From Streptomyces sp. NBC_01689 (lineage in GTDB: Bacteria > Actinomycetota > Actinomycetes > Streptomycetales > Streptomycetaceae), in contig NZ_CP109592.1 of the NCBI RefSeq assembly GCF_036250675.1, forward strand, positions 4,650,001-4,714,000: 64,000 bases of DNA. Reading direction: 5' to 3'. Each line of letters opens with the position of its first letter. The first letter of the stretch is position 1. Both the position numbers and the translations under genes were made by a program. The notes beneath the pieces are model-generated. The model was not told the origin of the DNA. It did no database searches and saw nothing but the letters and a program-made list of their open reading frames with translations. This document shows positions 47,855 to 55,573 of this stretch, piece by piece.

Positions 47855-49498
47855 TCAGTGCCCGCCCGATCCTGACGACACCGGCCGGCCGCAGCCGCAG
47901 CCCGCCAGCGCCGAGGCCGCGCCGTCCAGGGCCGACTGGGCGGCCATCGGGTCGGACGTGCCGGAGGCCAGGAAGGCGAAGGCCAGCAGCCGTCCGTCCG
48001 CGTCGACGACCGTGCCCGCGAGGGTGTTCACCCCGGTCAGGGTGCCGGTCTTGGCGCGTACGACGCCGGGGCCCGCGGAGTCGCCGCTGTAGCGGTCGGT
48101 GAGGGTGCCCGTGAAGCCCGCGACCGGCAGACCGGTCAGGACCGGGCGGAGTTCGGGGCGGGCGGGATCGCCGGCCTTCACCAGGAGCGCGGTGAGCAGG
48201 TCGGCCGTCAGCCGGTCGTCGCGGTTCAGGCCGCTGCCGTCCGTGAAGTGCGCCCCGGCCAGCGGGAGTCCGAGCTTGCGCAGCTGCGCGTCGATCGCCG
48301 CGGCGCCGCCCCCGAAGCTCGCCTTCCGTCCCGTGGCGACGGCGACCTGGCGCGCCATGGCCTCCGCGATGTCGTTGTCACTGTTCGTCAGCATCCGCTC
48401 CACCAGGGCCGACAGGGGCGGCGAGGAGACCGAGGCGAGGGCCTGCGCGCCACCGGTCGCCTTCGACGGTCCGGGGGAGGAGGCGTCGATGCCCTTGGCC
48501 CGCAGCAGGTCCGCGAAGGTGGCGGCGGCGTCACCCGCGGGGTCCGCGGTGCGGTCGGCCGGGCCGCTGGTGGAGGCGTCGGTGCGGCCCTCGTCGGCCG
48601 TCAGGGCGCTGACCGGTGCGAGGTTGGGGTTGGGCCCGATGGGGTGCACGGCGGGACCGGAGTAGAGCGAGGTGTCGTACGAGAGCGTCACCTCGTCCAG
48701 GTGGCGGGCCTTCAGCGCCTTCGCCGTGCCGTCGGCGAGGGTGCGCAGGCTCGCCCATTCCCCGGCGTCCTTGCGGGCGGTCAGTGTCGGGTCGCCGGCG
48801 CCGACGAGGACGACCTCCTTGGTGCCGGGTTCCAGCACCGTGCGGGTGGTGAGCCGGTGGTCGGCGCCCGCGGCGGAGAGCACGGCGACCGCGGTGGCGA
48901 TCTTGGTGGTGGAAGCGGGGGTCTGCGCCCCGCCGGCGTCCTTGCCGTAGAGCCGCCCGCCGGTCGCCACGTCGACGACCACGGCCGTGCGCCGGGTGCC
49001 GAGCGAGGGCACGCCCAGGAGCCGGTCGAGGGTGGCCGCGAGGGCCTTGCCGTCGGGTGCGGGCGCCGCGGACGTGGCGCTGCCGAGGCCGGTGAGGACG
49101 GACGCGGCGCTCGGCGCGGGCCGCGGCGACACCGCGGACGTACCGGCGTCCCGCCCGTGATCTGCGCCACCCTCCCGGTCCCGCGATGCGGCCCAGTCAC
49201 GCTCGGCCGTACGCTGACCGGTGGAGTCCCAGGGACCGGCCACGGTCACCGCCCCGACCGCGAGCGCCAGACCCGCGGTGGCGGCCAAGGCCGTGAGCTG
49301 GGGGGTCGTGATCCTCCCGGAGCGCGGCCGCACGGCTCGAGCGACCCGCACCAGCTGCGGCCGAACGGACTGCGCAGCCCGCCTCACCGGCGGTCGCGCC
49401 GCCCGCGCGACCCGCGTCACGCGCGGCTGAACGGCCCGCGCGACCCGCAGCACATGCGGTCTCGCGGCCCGCCAGGCCCTCAGCTCAGGCACGACCAC
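47855..49498 (-). CDS. dac: D-alanyl-D-alanine carboxypeptidase/endopeptidase (S13, DacB-like)
   Basis: A 547-residue penicillin-binding protein of peptidase family S13 that trims peptidoglycan side chains. The active motifs are SxxK (ASTTKIAT), SDN (TNSDNDIAEAM) and KTG (RAKTGTLTG). A single membrane helix (about 68-88) anchors the enzyme with its catalytic part outside. The cytoplasmic N-terminus is unusual: four consecutive 11-residue Pro/Val/Arg/Ala repeats (residues 14-57, for example PRVTRVARAAR) give a strongly basic tail. The GTG at 49498 is the first possible start; a second GTG two codons later is as likely. It is divergent from ppa. Confidence 0.92.
   Translation of the reverse strand: MVVPELRAWRAARPHVLRVARAVQPRVTRVARAARPPVRRAAQSVRPQLVRVARAVRPRSGRITTPQLTALAATAGLALAVGAVTVAGPWDSTGQRTAERDWAASRDREGGADHGRDAGTSAVSPRPAPSAASVLTGLGSATSAAPAPDGKALAATLDRLLGVPSLGTRRTAVVVDVATGGRLYGKDAGGAQTPASTTKIATAVAVLSAAGADHRLTTRTVLEPGTKEVVLVGAGDPTLTARKDAGEWASLRTLADGTAKALKARHLDEVTLSYDTSLYSGPAVHPIGPNPNLAPVSALTADEGRTDASTSGPADRTADPAGDAAATFADLLRAKGIDASSPGPSKATGGAQALASVSSPPLSALVERMLTNSDNDIAEAMARQVAVATGRKASFGGGAAAIDAQLRKLGLPLAGAHFTDGSGLNRDDRLTADLLTALLVKAGDPARPELRPVLTGLPVAGFTGTLTDRYSGDSAGPGVVRAKTGTLTGVNTLAGTVVDADGRLLAFAFLASGTSDPMAAQSALDGAASALAGCGCGRPVSSGSGGH
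49328..49459 (-). repeat. Four 33-bp repeats encoding the basic tail of the carboxypeptidase
   Basis: Residues 14-57 fall into four 11-residue units that each begin with Pro and carry Arg and Ala at fixed places: PHVLRVARAVQ, PRVTRVARAAR, PPVRRAAQSVR, PQLVRVARAVR. The corresponding DNA is an imperfect 33-bp tandem repeat. Confidence 0.75.
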
Positions 49499-49577
49499 CA
49501 GCCCCTTTCGCGATCACCCACCTGCGTGAGGGACACTTAATCACCAGAACTATGTGTTGATCATGGAGGAGCCACCG

Positions 49578-50069
49578 GTGGAGTTCGACGTCACGATCGA
49601 GATTCCGAAGGGTTCGCGGAACAAGTACGAGGTGGACCACGAGACCGGTCGGATCCGCCTGGACCGTCGACTCTTCACCTCGACCAGCTACCCGGCCGAC
49701 TACGGCTTCGTCGAGAACACCCTCGGCGAGGACGGCGACCCGCTGGACGCGCTGGTCATCCTGGACGAGCCGACCTTCCCGGGCTGCCTCATCCAGTGCC
49801 GCACGATCGGCATGTTCCGCATGACGGACGAGGCCGGCGGCGACGACAAGCTGCTGTGCGTCCCGGCGCACGACCCGCGCGTGGAGCACCTGCGCGACAT
49901 CCACCACGTGTCGGAGTTCGACCGCCTGGAGATCCAGCACTTCTTCGAGGTCTACAAGGACCTGGAGCCCGGCAAGTCCGTCGAGGGCGCCAACTGGGTG
50001 GGCCGCACGGAGGCCGAGGCCGAGATCGAGCGCTCCTACAAGCGGTTCAAGGAGCAGGGCGGTCACTGA
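49578..50069 (+). CDS. ppa: Inorganic pyrophosphatase
   Basis: Hydrolyses pyrophosphate and so drives biosynthesis, including adenylation reactions such as those of NRPS enzymes. The 163-residue family I enzyme has [43 protein letters not shown] (metal-binding Asp cluster) and the Lys/Tyr-rich end ([13 protein letters not shown]). The GTG at 49578, 8 bases after GGAGGAG, gives the standard length; an upstream ATG in frame is less likely. Confidence 0.96.
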   Translation: MEFDVTIEIPKGSRNKYEVDHETGRIRLDRRLFTSTSYPADYGFVENTLGEDGDPLDALVILDEPTFPGCLIQCRTIGMFRMTDEAGGDDKLLCVPAHDPRVEHLRDIHHVSEFDRLEIQHFFEVYKDLEPGKSVEGANWVGRTEAEAEIERSYKRFKEQGGH

Positions 50070-50086
50070 TCCCTCCTGAGACCACC

Positions 50087-50120
50087 GGGCCGCGCCACCC
50101 CTGCCGGGGTGGCGCGGCCC
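50087..50120 (+). terminator. Strong hairpin terminator after ppa
   Basis: GGGCCGCGCCACCCC (50087-50101) pairs perfectly with GGGGTGGCGCGGCCC (50106-50120) around TGCC, 17 bp after the ppa stop. Confidence 0.85.
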
Positions 50121-50178
50121 GTTCGTGTATCAGTGCGCATACTGGGGCGTACTGGACCTGAGCAGTCGGGAGCAGTGG

Positions 50179-51819
50179 GTGACGGACGCGGAGGACCGCA
50201 AACCGCAGTCGGACGAGGCGAGGAGCGCCTTCGTCCAGCCGGACGGCGTGGCGCAGGCCGGCGAGGGCGAGTCGGGGACCACGTCGGAGTTCGCGATCCC
50301 CAAGGGGCTGGTGCCCCCGGAGCCGGCCGGCACCGATGCCGAGGGGTCCGCCTTCAGCACGCCGCGCACCTACAGCGCGCGGCACGCCCCGCCGGCCTTC
50401 ACCCCGGCGACCGGCGTCCCCGTGGTCAGTCTGACCAAGGACGTGCCCTGGCAGGACCGGATGCGCACGATGCTGCGCATGCCCGTGGCCGAGCGCCCGG
50501 CGCCCGAGCTCGTGCACAAGGAGGACGACACGGGGCCCGCCGTGCCGCGCGTGCTCGACCTGACGCTGCGCATCGGCGAGCTGCTGCTCGCGGGCGGCGA
50601 GGGCGCCGAGGACGTGGAGGCGGCCATGTTCGCCGTCTGCCGCTCCTACGGCCTCGACCGCTGCGAGCCGAACGTCACGTTCACCCTGCTGTCGATCTCG
50701 CACCAGCCGTCCCTGGTGGACGACCCGGTGACGGCTTCGCGCACGGTCCGGCGCCGGGGCACCGACTACACCCGCCTGGCGGCCGTCTACCGGCTCGTCG
50801 ACGACCTGAGCGACCCCGAGACCGGCATCTCCCTGGAGGACGCCTACCGGCGGCTCGCCGAGATGCGGCGCAACCGGCACCCGTATCCCGGCTGGGTGCT
50901 GACCGGCTCCAGCGGGCTGCTCGCGGGCGCGGCCTCGGTGCTCGTCGGCGGTGACGCCGTGGTGTTCGTCGCGGCGGCGCTGGGCGCGATGCTCGGCGAC
51001 CGGCTCGCGTGGCTGTGCGCCGGACGCGGACTGCCGGAGTTCTACCAGTTCACGGTGGCCGCGATGCCGCCGGCCGCGATCGGGGTCGCGCTGCAGCTCG
51101 CGCACGTCGACGTGAAGGCGTCCGCGGTGATCACCGGTGGGCTCTTCGCGCTGCTGCCGGGACGGGCGCTCGTCGCCGGTGTGCAGGACGGGCTGACCGG
51201 CTTCTACATCACCGCGTCCGCGCGGCTGCTGGAGGTCATGTACCTCTTCGTCGGCATCGTCGTCGGGGTCCTGGTGGTCCTGTACTTCGGCGTGAAGTTC
51301 GACGCCCAGCTCAACCCCGACCAGGCGCTGAGCATCTCCGAGCGCCCGCTGGTGCAGATCGCCGCGTCCATGCTGCTGTCGCTGACCTTCGCGGTGCTGC
51401 TCCAGCAGGAACGGTCCACCGTCCTCGCGGTGACCCTCAACGGCGGGGTGGCCTGGTCGGTGTACGGGGCGATGCACTACCCGGGCGGCATCTCACCGGT
51501 CGCCTCGACGGCCGTCGCGGCGGGCCTGGTGGGCCTCTTCGGGCAGCTGCTGTCCCGCTACCGCTTCGCCTCCGCGCTGCCGTACACGACCGCCGCGATC
51601 GGGCCCCTGCTGCCGGGTTCGGCCACCTACTTCGGGCTGCTGTCCATCGCCCAGAACAACGTCGACAAGGGGCTGGTGTCCCTCACCAAGGCCGCCGCGC
51701 TCGCGATGGCCATCGCGATCGGGGTGAACCTCGGGTCGGAGATCTCGCGCCTCTTCCTGCGGCTGCCCGGCGGCTCCGCCGCGGGGCGGCGCGCCGCCAA
51801 GCGGACCAGGGGCTTCTGA
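50179..51819 (+). CDS. ThrE-family threonine/serine exporter
   Basis: A 546-residue membrane protein with the soluble ThrE domain first (about 110-260; LDLTLRIGELLLAGGEGAEDVEAAMFAVCRSYGL) and ten or so hydrophobic segments after it. The first 100 residues are a variable hydrophilic tail. Corynebacterium ThrE exports threonine and serine by proton exchange. The GTG at 50179 has GGGAG six bases upstream, so the earlier ATG in the terminator region is rejected. The gene is convergent with dedA. Whether it influences the threonine supply of the NRPS cluster is unknown. Confidence 0.87.
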   Translation: MTDAEDRKPQSDEARSAFVQPDGVAQAGEGESGTTSEFAIPKGLVPPEPAGTDAEGSAFSTPRTYSARHAPPAFTPATGVPVVSLTKDVPWQDRMRTMLRMPVAERPAPELVHKEDDTGPAVPRVLDLTLRIGELLLAGGEGAEDVEAAMFAVCRSYGLDRCEPNVTFTLLSISHQPSLVDDPVTASRTVRRRGTDYTRLAAVYRLVDDLSDPETGISLEDAYRRLAEMRRNRHPYPGWVLTGSSGLLAGAASVLVGGDAVVFVAAALGAMLGDRLAWLCAGRGLPEFYQFTVAAMPPAAIGVALQLAHVDVKASAVITGGLFALLPGRALVAGVQDGLTGFYITASARLLEVMYLFVGIVVGVLVVLYFGVKFDAQLNPDQALSISERPLVQIAASMLLSLTFAVLLQQERSTVLAVTLNGGVAWSVYGAMHYPGGISPVASTAVAAGLVGLFGQLLSRYRFASALPYTTAAIGPLLPGSATYFGLLSIAQNNVDKGLVSLTKAAALAMAIAIGVNLGSEISRLFLRLPGGSAAGRRAAKRTRGF

Positions 51820-51822
51820 GAC

Positions 51823-51849
51823 GGGCCGCGCCCCTCGGGGGCGCGGCCC
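51823..51849. terminator. Bidirectional hairpin between thrE-like and dedA genes
   Basis: GGGCCGCGCCCC (51823-51834) pairs perfectly with GGGGCGCGGCCC (51838-51849) around a 3-base loop, in the 37 bp between the two convergent stops. Confidence 0.85.
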
Positions 51850-51856
51850 GCCGGGT

Positions 51857-53062
51857 TCAGCCGCGGGGGCGGCTCTGGCGATACGGGTCCTGCTGCGCGT
51901 CGTACGGCTGCTGGGGGTAACCCTGCGGGTACTGCTGGGGCGGGTGGGCCTGACCCTGGCCGTCCTCGCCGCCGTGCTGTCCGTGGTCCGGCGCGCCGTG
52001 GCCCTGGTGGTTCTGGCCGTGCCCCTGGTGGTAGCCCTGGTCCTGGCCACCGTAGGGCTGCTGCGGCTGCGGCGGCTGCTGGTACCCCTGGCCCTGGGAG
52101 TACGGGGCCTGCTGCTGCGGATACCCCTGGCCGTACGGGTCCTGCGGGTGGCTGCCCGGCTGCCGGCTGCCCTGCCGGTACTGGTCCTGCCCGTACTGAT
52201 CCTGCCCGTACCGGTCCTGCCCGTACTGAACCTGCTCGTGCCGGTCCTGCCCGTACTGGTCCTGCTGGTACGCGCCCGGCTGGTACGCACCCTGCTGGTA
52301 GGGGTCCTGGTGGTACGGGTCCTGGCCCTGCTGCGGCTGGTGCATGCGCAGCGGGCGCGTGGCGTCGTCCATCACGGGGGCCGTCGGCTGCTGCTGATAC
52401 GCGGCCGGACCCTGGGGGGCCTCCGGCTCCTGCGGGTTCTTCCGGGCCTTGGAGCGCGCCCGCAGGAACTCGATGGCGATCGGGACCACCGAGACGAGGA
52501 CGATCAGGATCAGGATCGCCTCGATGTTGTTCTTCACGACGGTGATGTTGCCGAGCCAGGAGCCGAGCAGCGTGACGCCCGCGCCCCACAGGACGCCACC
52601 GATGACGTTGAACGTGATGAAGGAGCGGTACCGCATGCCGCTGACGCCCGCGATGATCGGCGTGAACGTCCGCACGATCGGCACGAAGCGGGCCAGGACC
52701 AGGGACTTGGGCCCGTACTTCTCGAAGAACTCGTGCGCCTTGACCACGTTCTCCTGCTTGAAGAGGCGGGAGTCCGGGCGGGTGAAGAGCGAGGGGCCGA
52801 CCTTCTTGCCGAAGAGGTAACCCGCCTGGTCGCCCAGGATCGCCGCGACGCAGATCAGGGCGACGGCACCCCACAGCGGGAAGTCCAGTCTGTTCGACGT
52901 GATCAGCAGACCGCAGGTGAACAGCAGCGAGTCGCCCGGCAGGAAGAACCCGATGAGCAGGCCGGACTCCGCGAAGACGATGAGCAGCAGGCCCCAGATG
53001 CCGAAGTTCTCCAGGAGCGTGTTCGGATCCAGCCAGCTTGGACCGAGGGCAAACGTCGTCAC
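51857..53062 (-). CDS. DedA-family membrane protein with a long Gln/Tyr/Gly tail
   Basis: A 401-residue protein. Residues 1-200 are a standard DedA/SNARE-associated membrane domain (ESGLLIGFFLPGDSLLF, GDQAGYLFGKKVG, FFEKYGPKSLVLARFVPIVRTFTPIIAG, with the conserved Arg). DedA proteins act as lipid (undecaprenyl phosphate or phospholipid) flippases. Residues 205-401 form a low-complexity cytoplasmic tail rich in Gln, Tyr, Gly, Pro and His, with repeats such as QYGQDRYGQDQYGQDQY and QGHGQNHQGHG. Such tails resemble prion-like regions and are not needed for the family function. The ATG at 53062 is preceded by a GGAG-containing stretch. Confidence 0.9.
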   Translation of the reverse strand: MTTFALGPSWLDPNTLLENFGIWGLLLIVFAESGLLIGFFLPGDSLLFTCGLLITSNRLDFPLWGAVALICVAAILGDQAGYLFGKKVGPSLFTRPDSRLFKQENVVKAHEFFEKYGPKSLVLARFVPIVRTFTPIIAGVSGMRYRSFITFNVIGGVLWGAGVTLLGSWLGNITVVKNNIEAILILIVLVSVVPIAIEFLRARSKARKNPQEPEAPQGPAAYQQQPTAPVMDDATRPLRMHQPQQGQDPYHQDPYQQGAYQPGAYQQDQYGQDRHEQVQYGQDRYGQDQYGQDQYRQGSRQPGSHPQDPYGQGYPQQQAPYSQGQGYQQPPQPQQPYGGQDQGYHQGHGQNHQGHGAPDHGQHGGEDGQGQAHPPQQYPQGYPQQPYDAQQDPYRQSRPRG

Positions 53063-53317
53063 GGTTCCGGGCTCCTGAGGGGTGAAGGAAGAGGAGGCGT
53101 CCTGGTACGGCGGCCAAAACTATCAACGCGTGGTGTCCACGCCAGGTTCCACCGATGCCCCCAGCATGCACTGTGGTCCCCCTGGCACAAAGCCGTGAGC
53201 CGCGGGGTACCGGACGATACGGCCGCGGCCGTGCGCCCCGTCGCCCCGCGGCCTCGTTCTCCCGTCCCCCGAAGGACGGCCCCGCTCGGTCCGCCCCGCC
53301 GCGCGGGAGCGCCGCCG

Positions 53318-53752
53318 TCAGCCTCCGTGCCGCGCGGCGTTCGCCGCGATCGCCTCCTTCAGGTGTCCGGCCAGGCCCGGCCGCATGGACTCGTAGAACT
53401 CCTTGAACCGCTCGTCGGCCACGTACATCTCGCCGAGACCCCGGTGCATCTCGTACGAGCAGGCGTAGAACCACCGGGTGATGTGGAGCCGGTGTTCCTC
53501 GGCCATGTCCATGGCGCGCTCGCCGTCCGGGGTCTCACCGGCCTCCATGAGGGCGTCGTAACGCTCGCCCCAGGAGGCCACCTCGGCCTGCATGCGCTTC
53601 CAGTCGTCCTTGGTGTAGCGGGCGGCGCGGCGCTGCGACTCGGCGTACGCCTCGGTGCCTCCCCAGCGCCGCTCGGCCTCCTCGGCGTGTGCCTCGGGGT
53701 CCTTGTCCCCGAAGACCTCGAACTTCTCCTCGGGCGTGAGATCGATGCCCAT
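53318..53752 (-). CDS. tipAS: Internal start product TipAS (144 residues)
   Basis: Met110 of the TipAL frame is preceded on the minus strand by GGAGG with eight bases between, a good ribosome site, and opens a 144-residue protein consisting only of the ligand-binding domain. In S. lividans the same internal start makes the abundant TipAS, which sequesters thiopeptides. That the position and length match exactly supports use of the internal start here; expression is inferred. Confidence 0.7.
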   Translation of the reverse strand: MGIDLTPEEKFEVFGDKDPEAHAEEAERRWGGTEAYAESQRRAARYTKDDWKRMQAEVASWGERYDALMEAGETPDGERAMDMAEEHRLHITRWFYACSYEMHRGLGEMYVADERFKEFYESMRPGLAGHLKEAIAANAARHGG

Positions 53753-54079
53753 CGTGCGTGCCTCCATGGCGTGTTCCACGGCCGCGGCCATCTTCTGCAG
53801 TTTGCCGATCCGGGCGGTCAGCAGGTCGTGCTGCCGGCGCAGATGCGCGCGGGGGTCCGCCTCCGGGTCGTCGAGCAGGGCGGCGACCTCGTCCAGCGGA
53901 AAGCCGAGCTCCCGGTAGAACAGGATCTGCTGCAGCCGGTCGAGGTCGGTGTCGCCGTAGCGCCGGTGCCCCGCGTGACTGCGCCCGCCCGGCACGAGCA
54001 GGCCGATCTCGTCGTAGTGGTGCAGGGTGCGCACCGTGACCCCGGCGAAACCGGCGACCTGGCCCACCGAATAGCTCAC
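53318..54079 (-). CDS. tipA: TipAL-type MerR regulator with thiopeptide-binding domain
   Basis: A 253-residue regulator of the same length as S. lividans TipAL. Residues 1-105 are a MerR helix-turn-helix and coiled coil (SVGQVAGFAGVTVRTLHHYDEIGLL, RRYGDTDLDRLQQILFYRELGF). Residues 110-253 are the TipAS drug-binding domain (MGIDLTPEEKFEVFGDKDPE, YTKDDWKRMQ, CSYEMHRGLGEMYVADERF). In TipA, Cys214 forms a covalent bond to thiostrepton; here position 214 is Gly while Cys207 is kept, so recognition should be non-covalent. The GTG at 54079 follows GGAAGGAG. The promoter has the MerR layout with a 19-bp spacer. Confidence 0.92.
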   Translation of the reverse strand: MSYSVGQVAGFAGVTVRTLHHYDEIGLLVPGGRSHAGHRRYGDTDLDRLQQILFYRELGFPLDEVAALLDDPEADPRAHLRRQHDLLTARIGKLQKMAAAVEHAMEARTMGIDLTPEEKFEVFGDKDPEAHAEEAERRWGGTEAYAESQRRAARYTKDDWKRMQAEVASWGERYDALMEAGETPDGERAMDMAEEHRLHITRWFYACSYEMHRGLGEMYVADERFKEFYESMRPGLAGHLKEAIAANAARHGG

Positions 54080-54107
54080 TTCCCGCTCCTTCCTCCGTAC
54101 GCCCTTC

Positions 54108-54138
54108 AGCCTGGCCCCTGACGTCACGTGAGGTGCAA
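54108..54138 (-). promoter_or_regulatory. MerR-type tipA promoter with operator dyad
   Basis: On the minus strand TTGCAC (54138-54133) and CAGGCT (54113-54108) are separated by 19 bp, the overlong spacer typical of MerR-activated promoters. Within it lies the near-palindrome CCTCACGT-G-ACGTCAGG (54117-54133 in plus numbering), 8-bp arms with one mismatch. The -10 ends 28 bp before the tipA GTG. Confidence 0.75.
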
Positions 54139-54189
54139 GCGCGGATCGGGGGCCGCCCCACTCCGGATGTGCTGTCCGGTTTGCCCGCT

Positions 54190-54195
54190 TAGGGT
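54190..54195 (+). promoter_or_regulatory. Candidate -10 (TAGGGT) for a leaderless channel mRNA
   Basis: TAGGGT ends 6 bp before the GTG at 54202 with no ribosome site between; divergent from the tipA promoter 52 bp away. Confidence 0.45.
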
Positions 54196-54201
54196 GACCG
54201 C

Positions 54202-55488
54202 GTGACCCACGACGCGGCCCGGCAGGCACCCGCCTCCGTCCCGGCGGCCCCCGCGCGGGCGCTGCTGCCGGTGATCGTCCCGGCACTCGTCGTCGGCGTC
54301 GCGGCCAGCCTCCTGTACCTGGCGGTGAGCTCGCTCGCGGAGAGACTGCAGGAGGTGCTCTGGAACGGGCTGCCCGCGTCGCTGGGGATCGGCCGGTACT
54401 CCGTCCTCTGGATGCTCGTCGTCCTCACCTCGACCGGTGTCCTGGTCGGACTGGTGGTGTGGAAGGCCCCGGGCCACGCGGGCCCCGACCCGGCGACCAT
54501 CGGTCTCTCGGCGCCCCCGATGCGGCTCGCCCTGCTGCCGGGCCTGCTGGTGGCGACCGCCCTGATGCTGGCCGGCGGTCCGAGTCTGGGGCCGGAGAAC
54601 CCGATCATCGCCACCAACGTGGCGCTGGCGTTCTGCCTCGGCCGCAGACTCGCGCCCCGGCTGCCCGGCGGTCTGTGGGCGGAACTGGCCGAGGCGGCGA
54701 CGATCGGCGCGCTGTTCGGGACGCCGGTCGCGGCGGCGCTGGTCATCTCCGAGGCGCTCGCCGGACAGCCGCTGGAGGGCAGGTTGTGGGACCACCTGTT
54801 CGGGCCGCTGACGGCCGCCGCGACGGGTGCCACGACGACCGCCCTGGTGTCCCGTCCGGCCTTCGACCTCCGGCTGCCCCCGCTCGGGCCGCTCAGCGGG
54901 AGCCACGTCCTGGTCGCGCTCGTGATCGCCTCCGCGGCCGCGCTGCTCGGCATGGCGGCGGTCTACGCCTTCCCGTACGTCCACGGCGCCTTCTCCCGAC
55001 TCGGGCACCCCATGCTGGCGCTCCCGCTCGGCGGGCTCGTCCTCGGCCTGCTGGGCGCTCTGGGAGGGCATCTGACGCTCTTCAAGGGGCTGGACGAGGT
55101 CGCCGAGCTGGCGAAGAACCCCGAGGGCTGGTCGGCCGGACAGTTCGCCACGATGACGGTGGTCAAGCTCGCCGCGCTGCTGGTCGCCGCGTCCTGCGGC
55201 TTCCGGGGCGGGCGGATCTTCCCGGCCGTCTTCATCGGCTCCGCCTTCGGCCTGTTCGCCCACGCGCTCGTCCCGGCGGTCCCGCCCGCTCTCGGCGTGT
55301 CCGCGGGCGTGCTGGGCATGCTCCTCGCGGTCACCCGGCAGGGCTGGCTGAGCCTGTTCACGGCGGCCGTCCTGGTCGCCTCCCCCACGATCCTCGCGCT
55401 GCTCTGCATCGCGAGCCTGCCGGCCTGGCTCCTGGTGACCGGCAGACCGCAGATGCAGCTCCACCAGGACGGAACCGCCGTTCGCTGA
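54202..55488 (+). CDS. CLC-like chloride/ion channel protein (YfeO type)
   Basis: A 428-residue membrane protein with 10-11 hydrophobic segments. Conserved CLC segments appear in altered form: GPSLGPENPII (where ClcA has GREGP), GALFGTPVAAALVISE and the selectivity loop GFRGGRIFPAVFIG. These match the YfeO/ion channel protein group. The glutamate decarboxylase gene follows after 85 bp on the same strand. In E. coli a CLC antiporter supports glutamate-dependent acid resistance, so this pair may form an acid-stress unit; that is inference. Confidence 0.84.
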   Translation: MTHDAARQAPASVPAAPARALLPVIVPALVVGVAASLLYLAVSSLAERLQEVLWNGLPASLGIGRYSVLWMLVVLTSTGVLVGLVVWKAPGHAGPDPATIGLSAPPMRLALLPGLLVATALMLAGGPSLGPENPIIATNVALAFCLGRRLAPRLPGGLWAELAEAATIGALFGTPVAAALVISEALAGQPLEGRLWDHLFGPLTAAATGATTTALVSRPAFDLRLPPLGPLSGSHVLVALVIASAAALLGMAAVYAFPYVHGAFSRLGHPMLALPLGGLVLGLLGALGGHLTLFKGLDEVAELAKNPEGWSAGQFATMTVVKLAALLVAASCGFRGGRIFPAVFIGSAFGLFAHALVPAVPPALGVSAGVLGMLLAVTRQGWLSLFTAAVLVASPTILALLCIASLPAWLLVTGRPQMQLHQDGTAVR

Positions 55489-55529
55489 CCCACCGACCCC
55501 GGCCCCACGGCCCCGCCCGGACCCGCCCA

Positions 55530-55558
55530 CCGACCCTCCGACCCTCCGACCCTCCGAC
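55530..55558. repeat. Tandem 8-bp repeats CCGACCCT before gadB
   Basis: Three full copies of CCGACCCT and part of a fourth lie in the 85-bp gap between the channel and decarboxylase genes, ending 15 bp before the chosen start. Confidence 0.8.
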
Positions 55559-55573
55559 GCGATGGGAGAGCAC

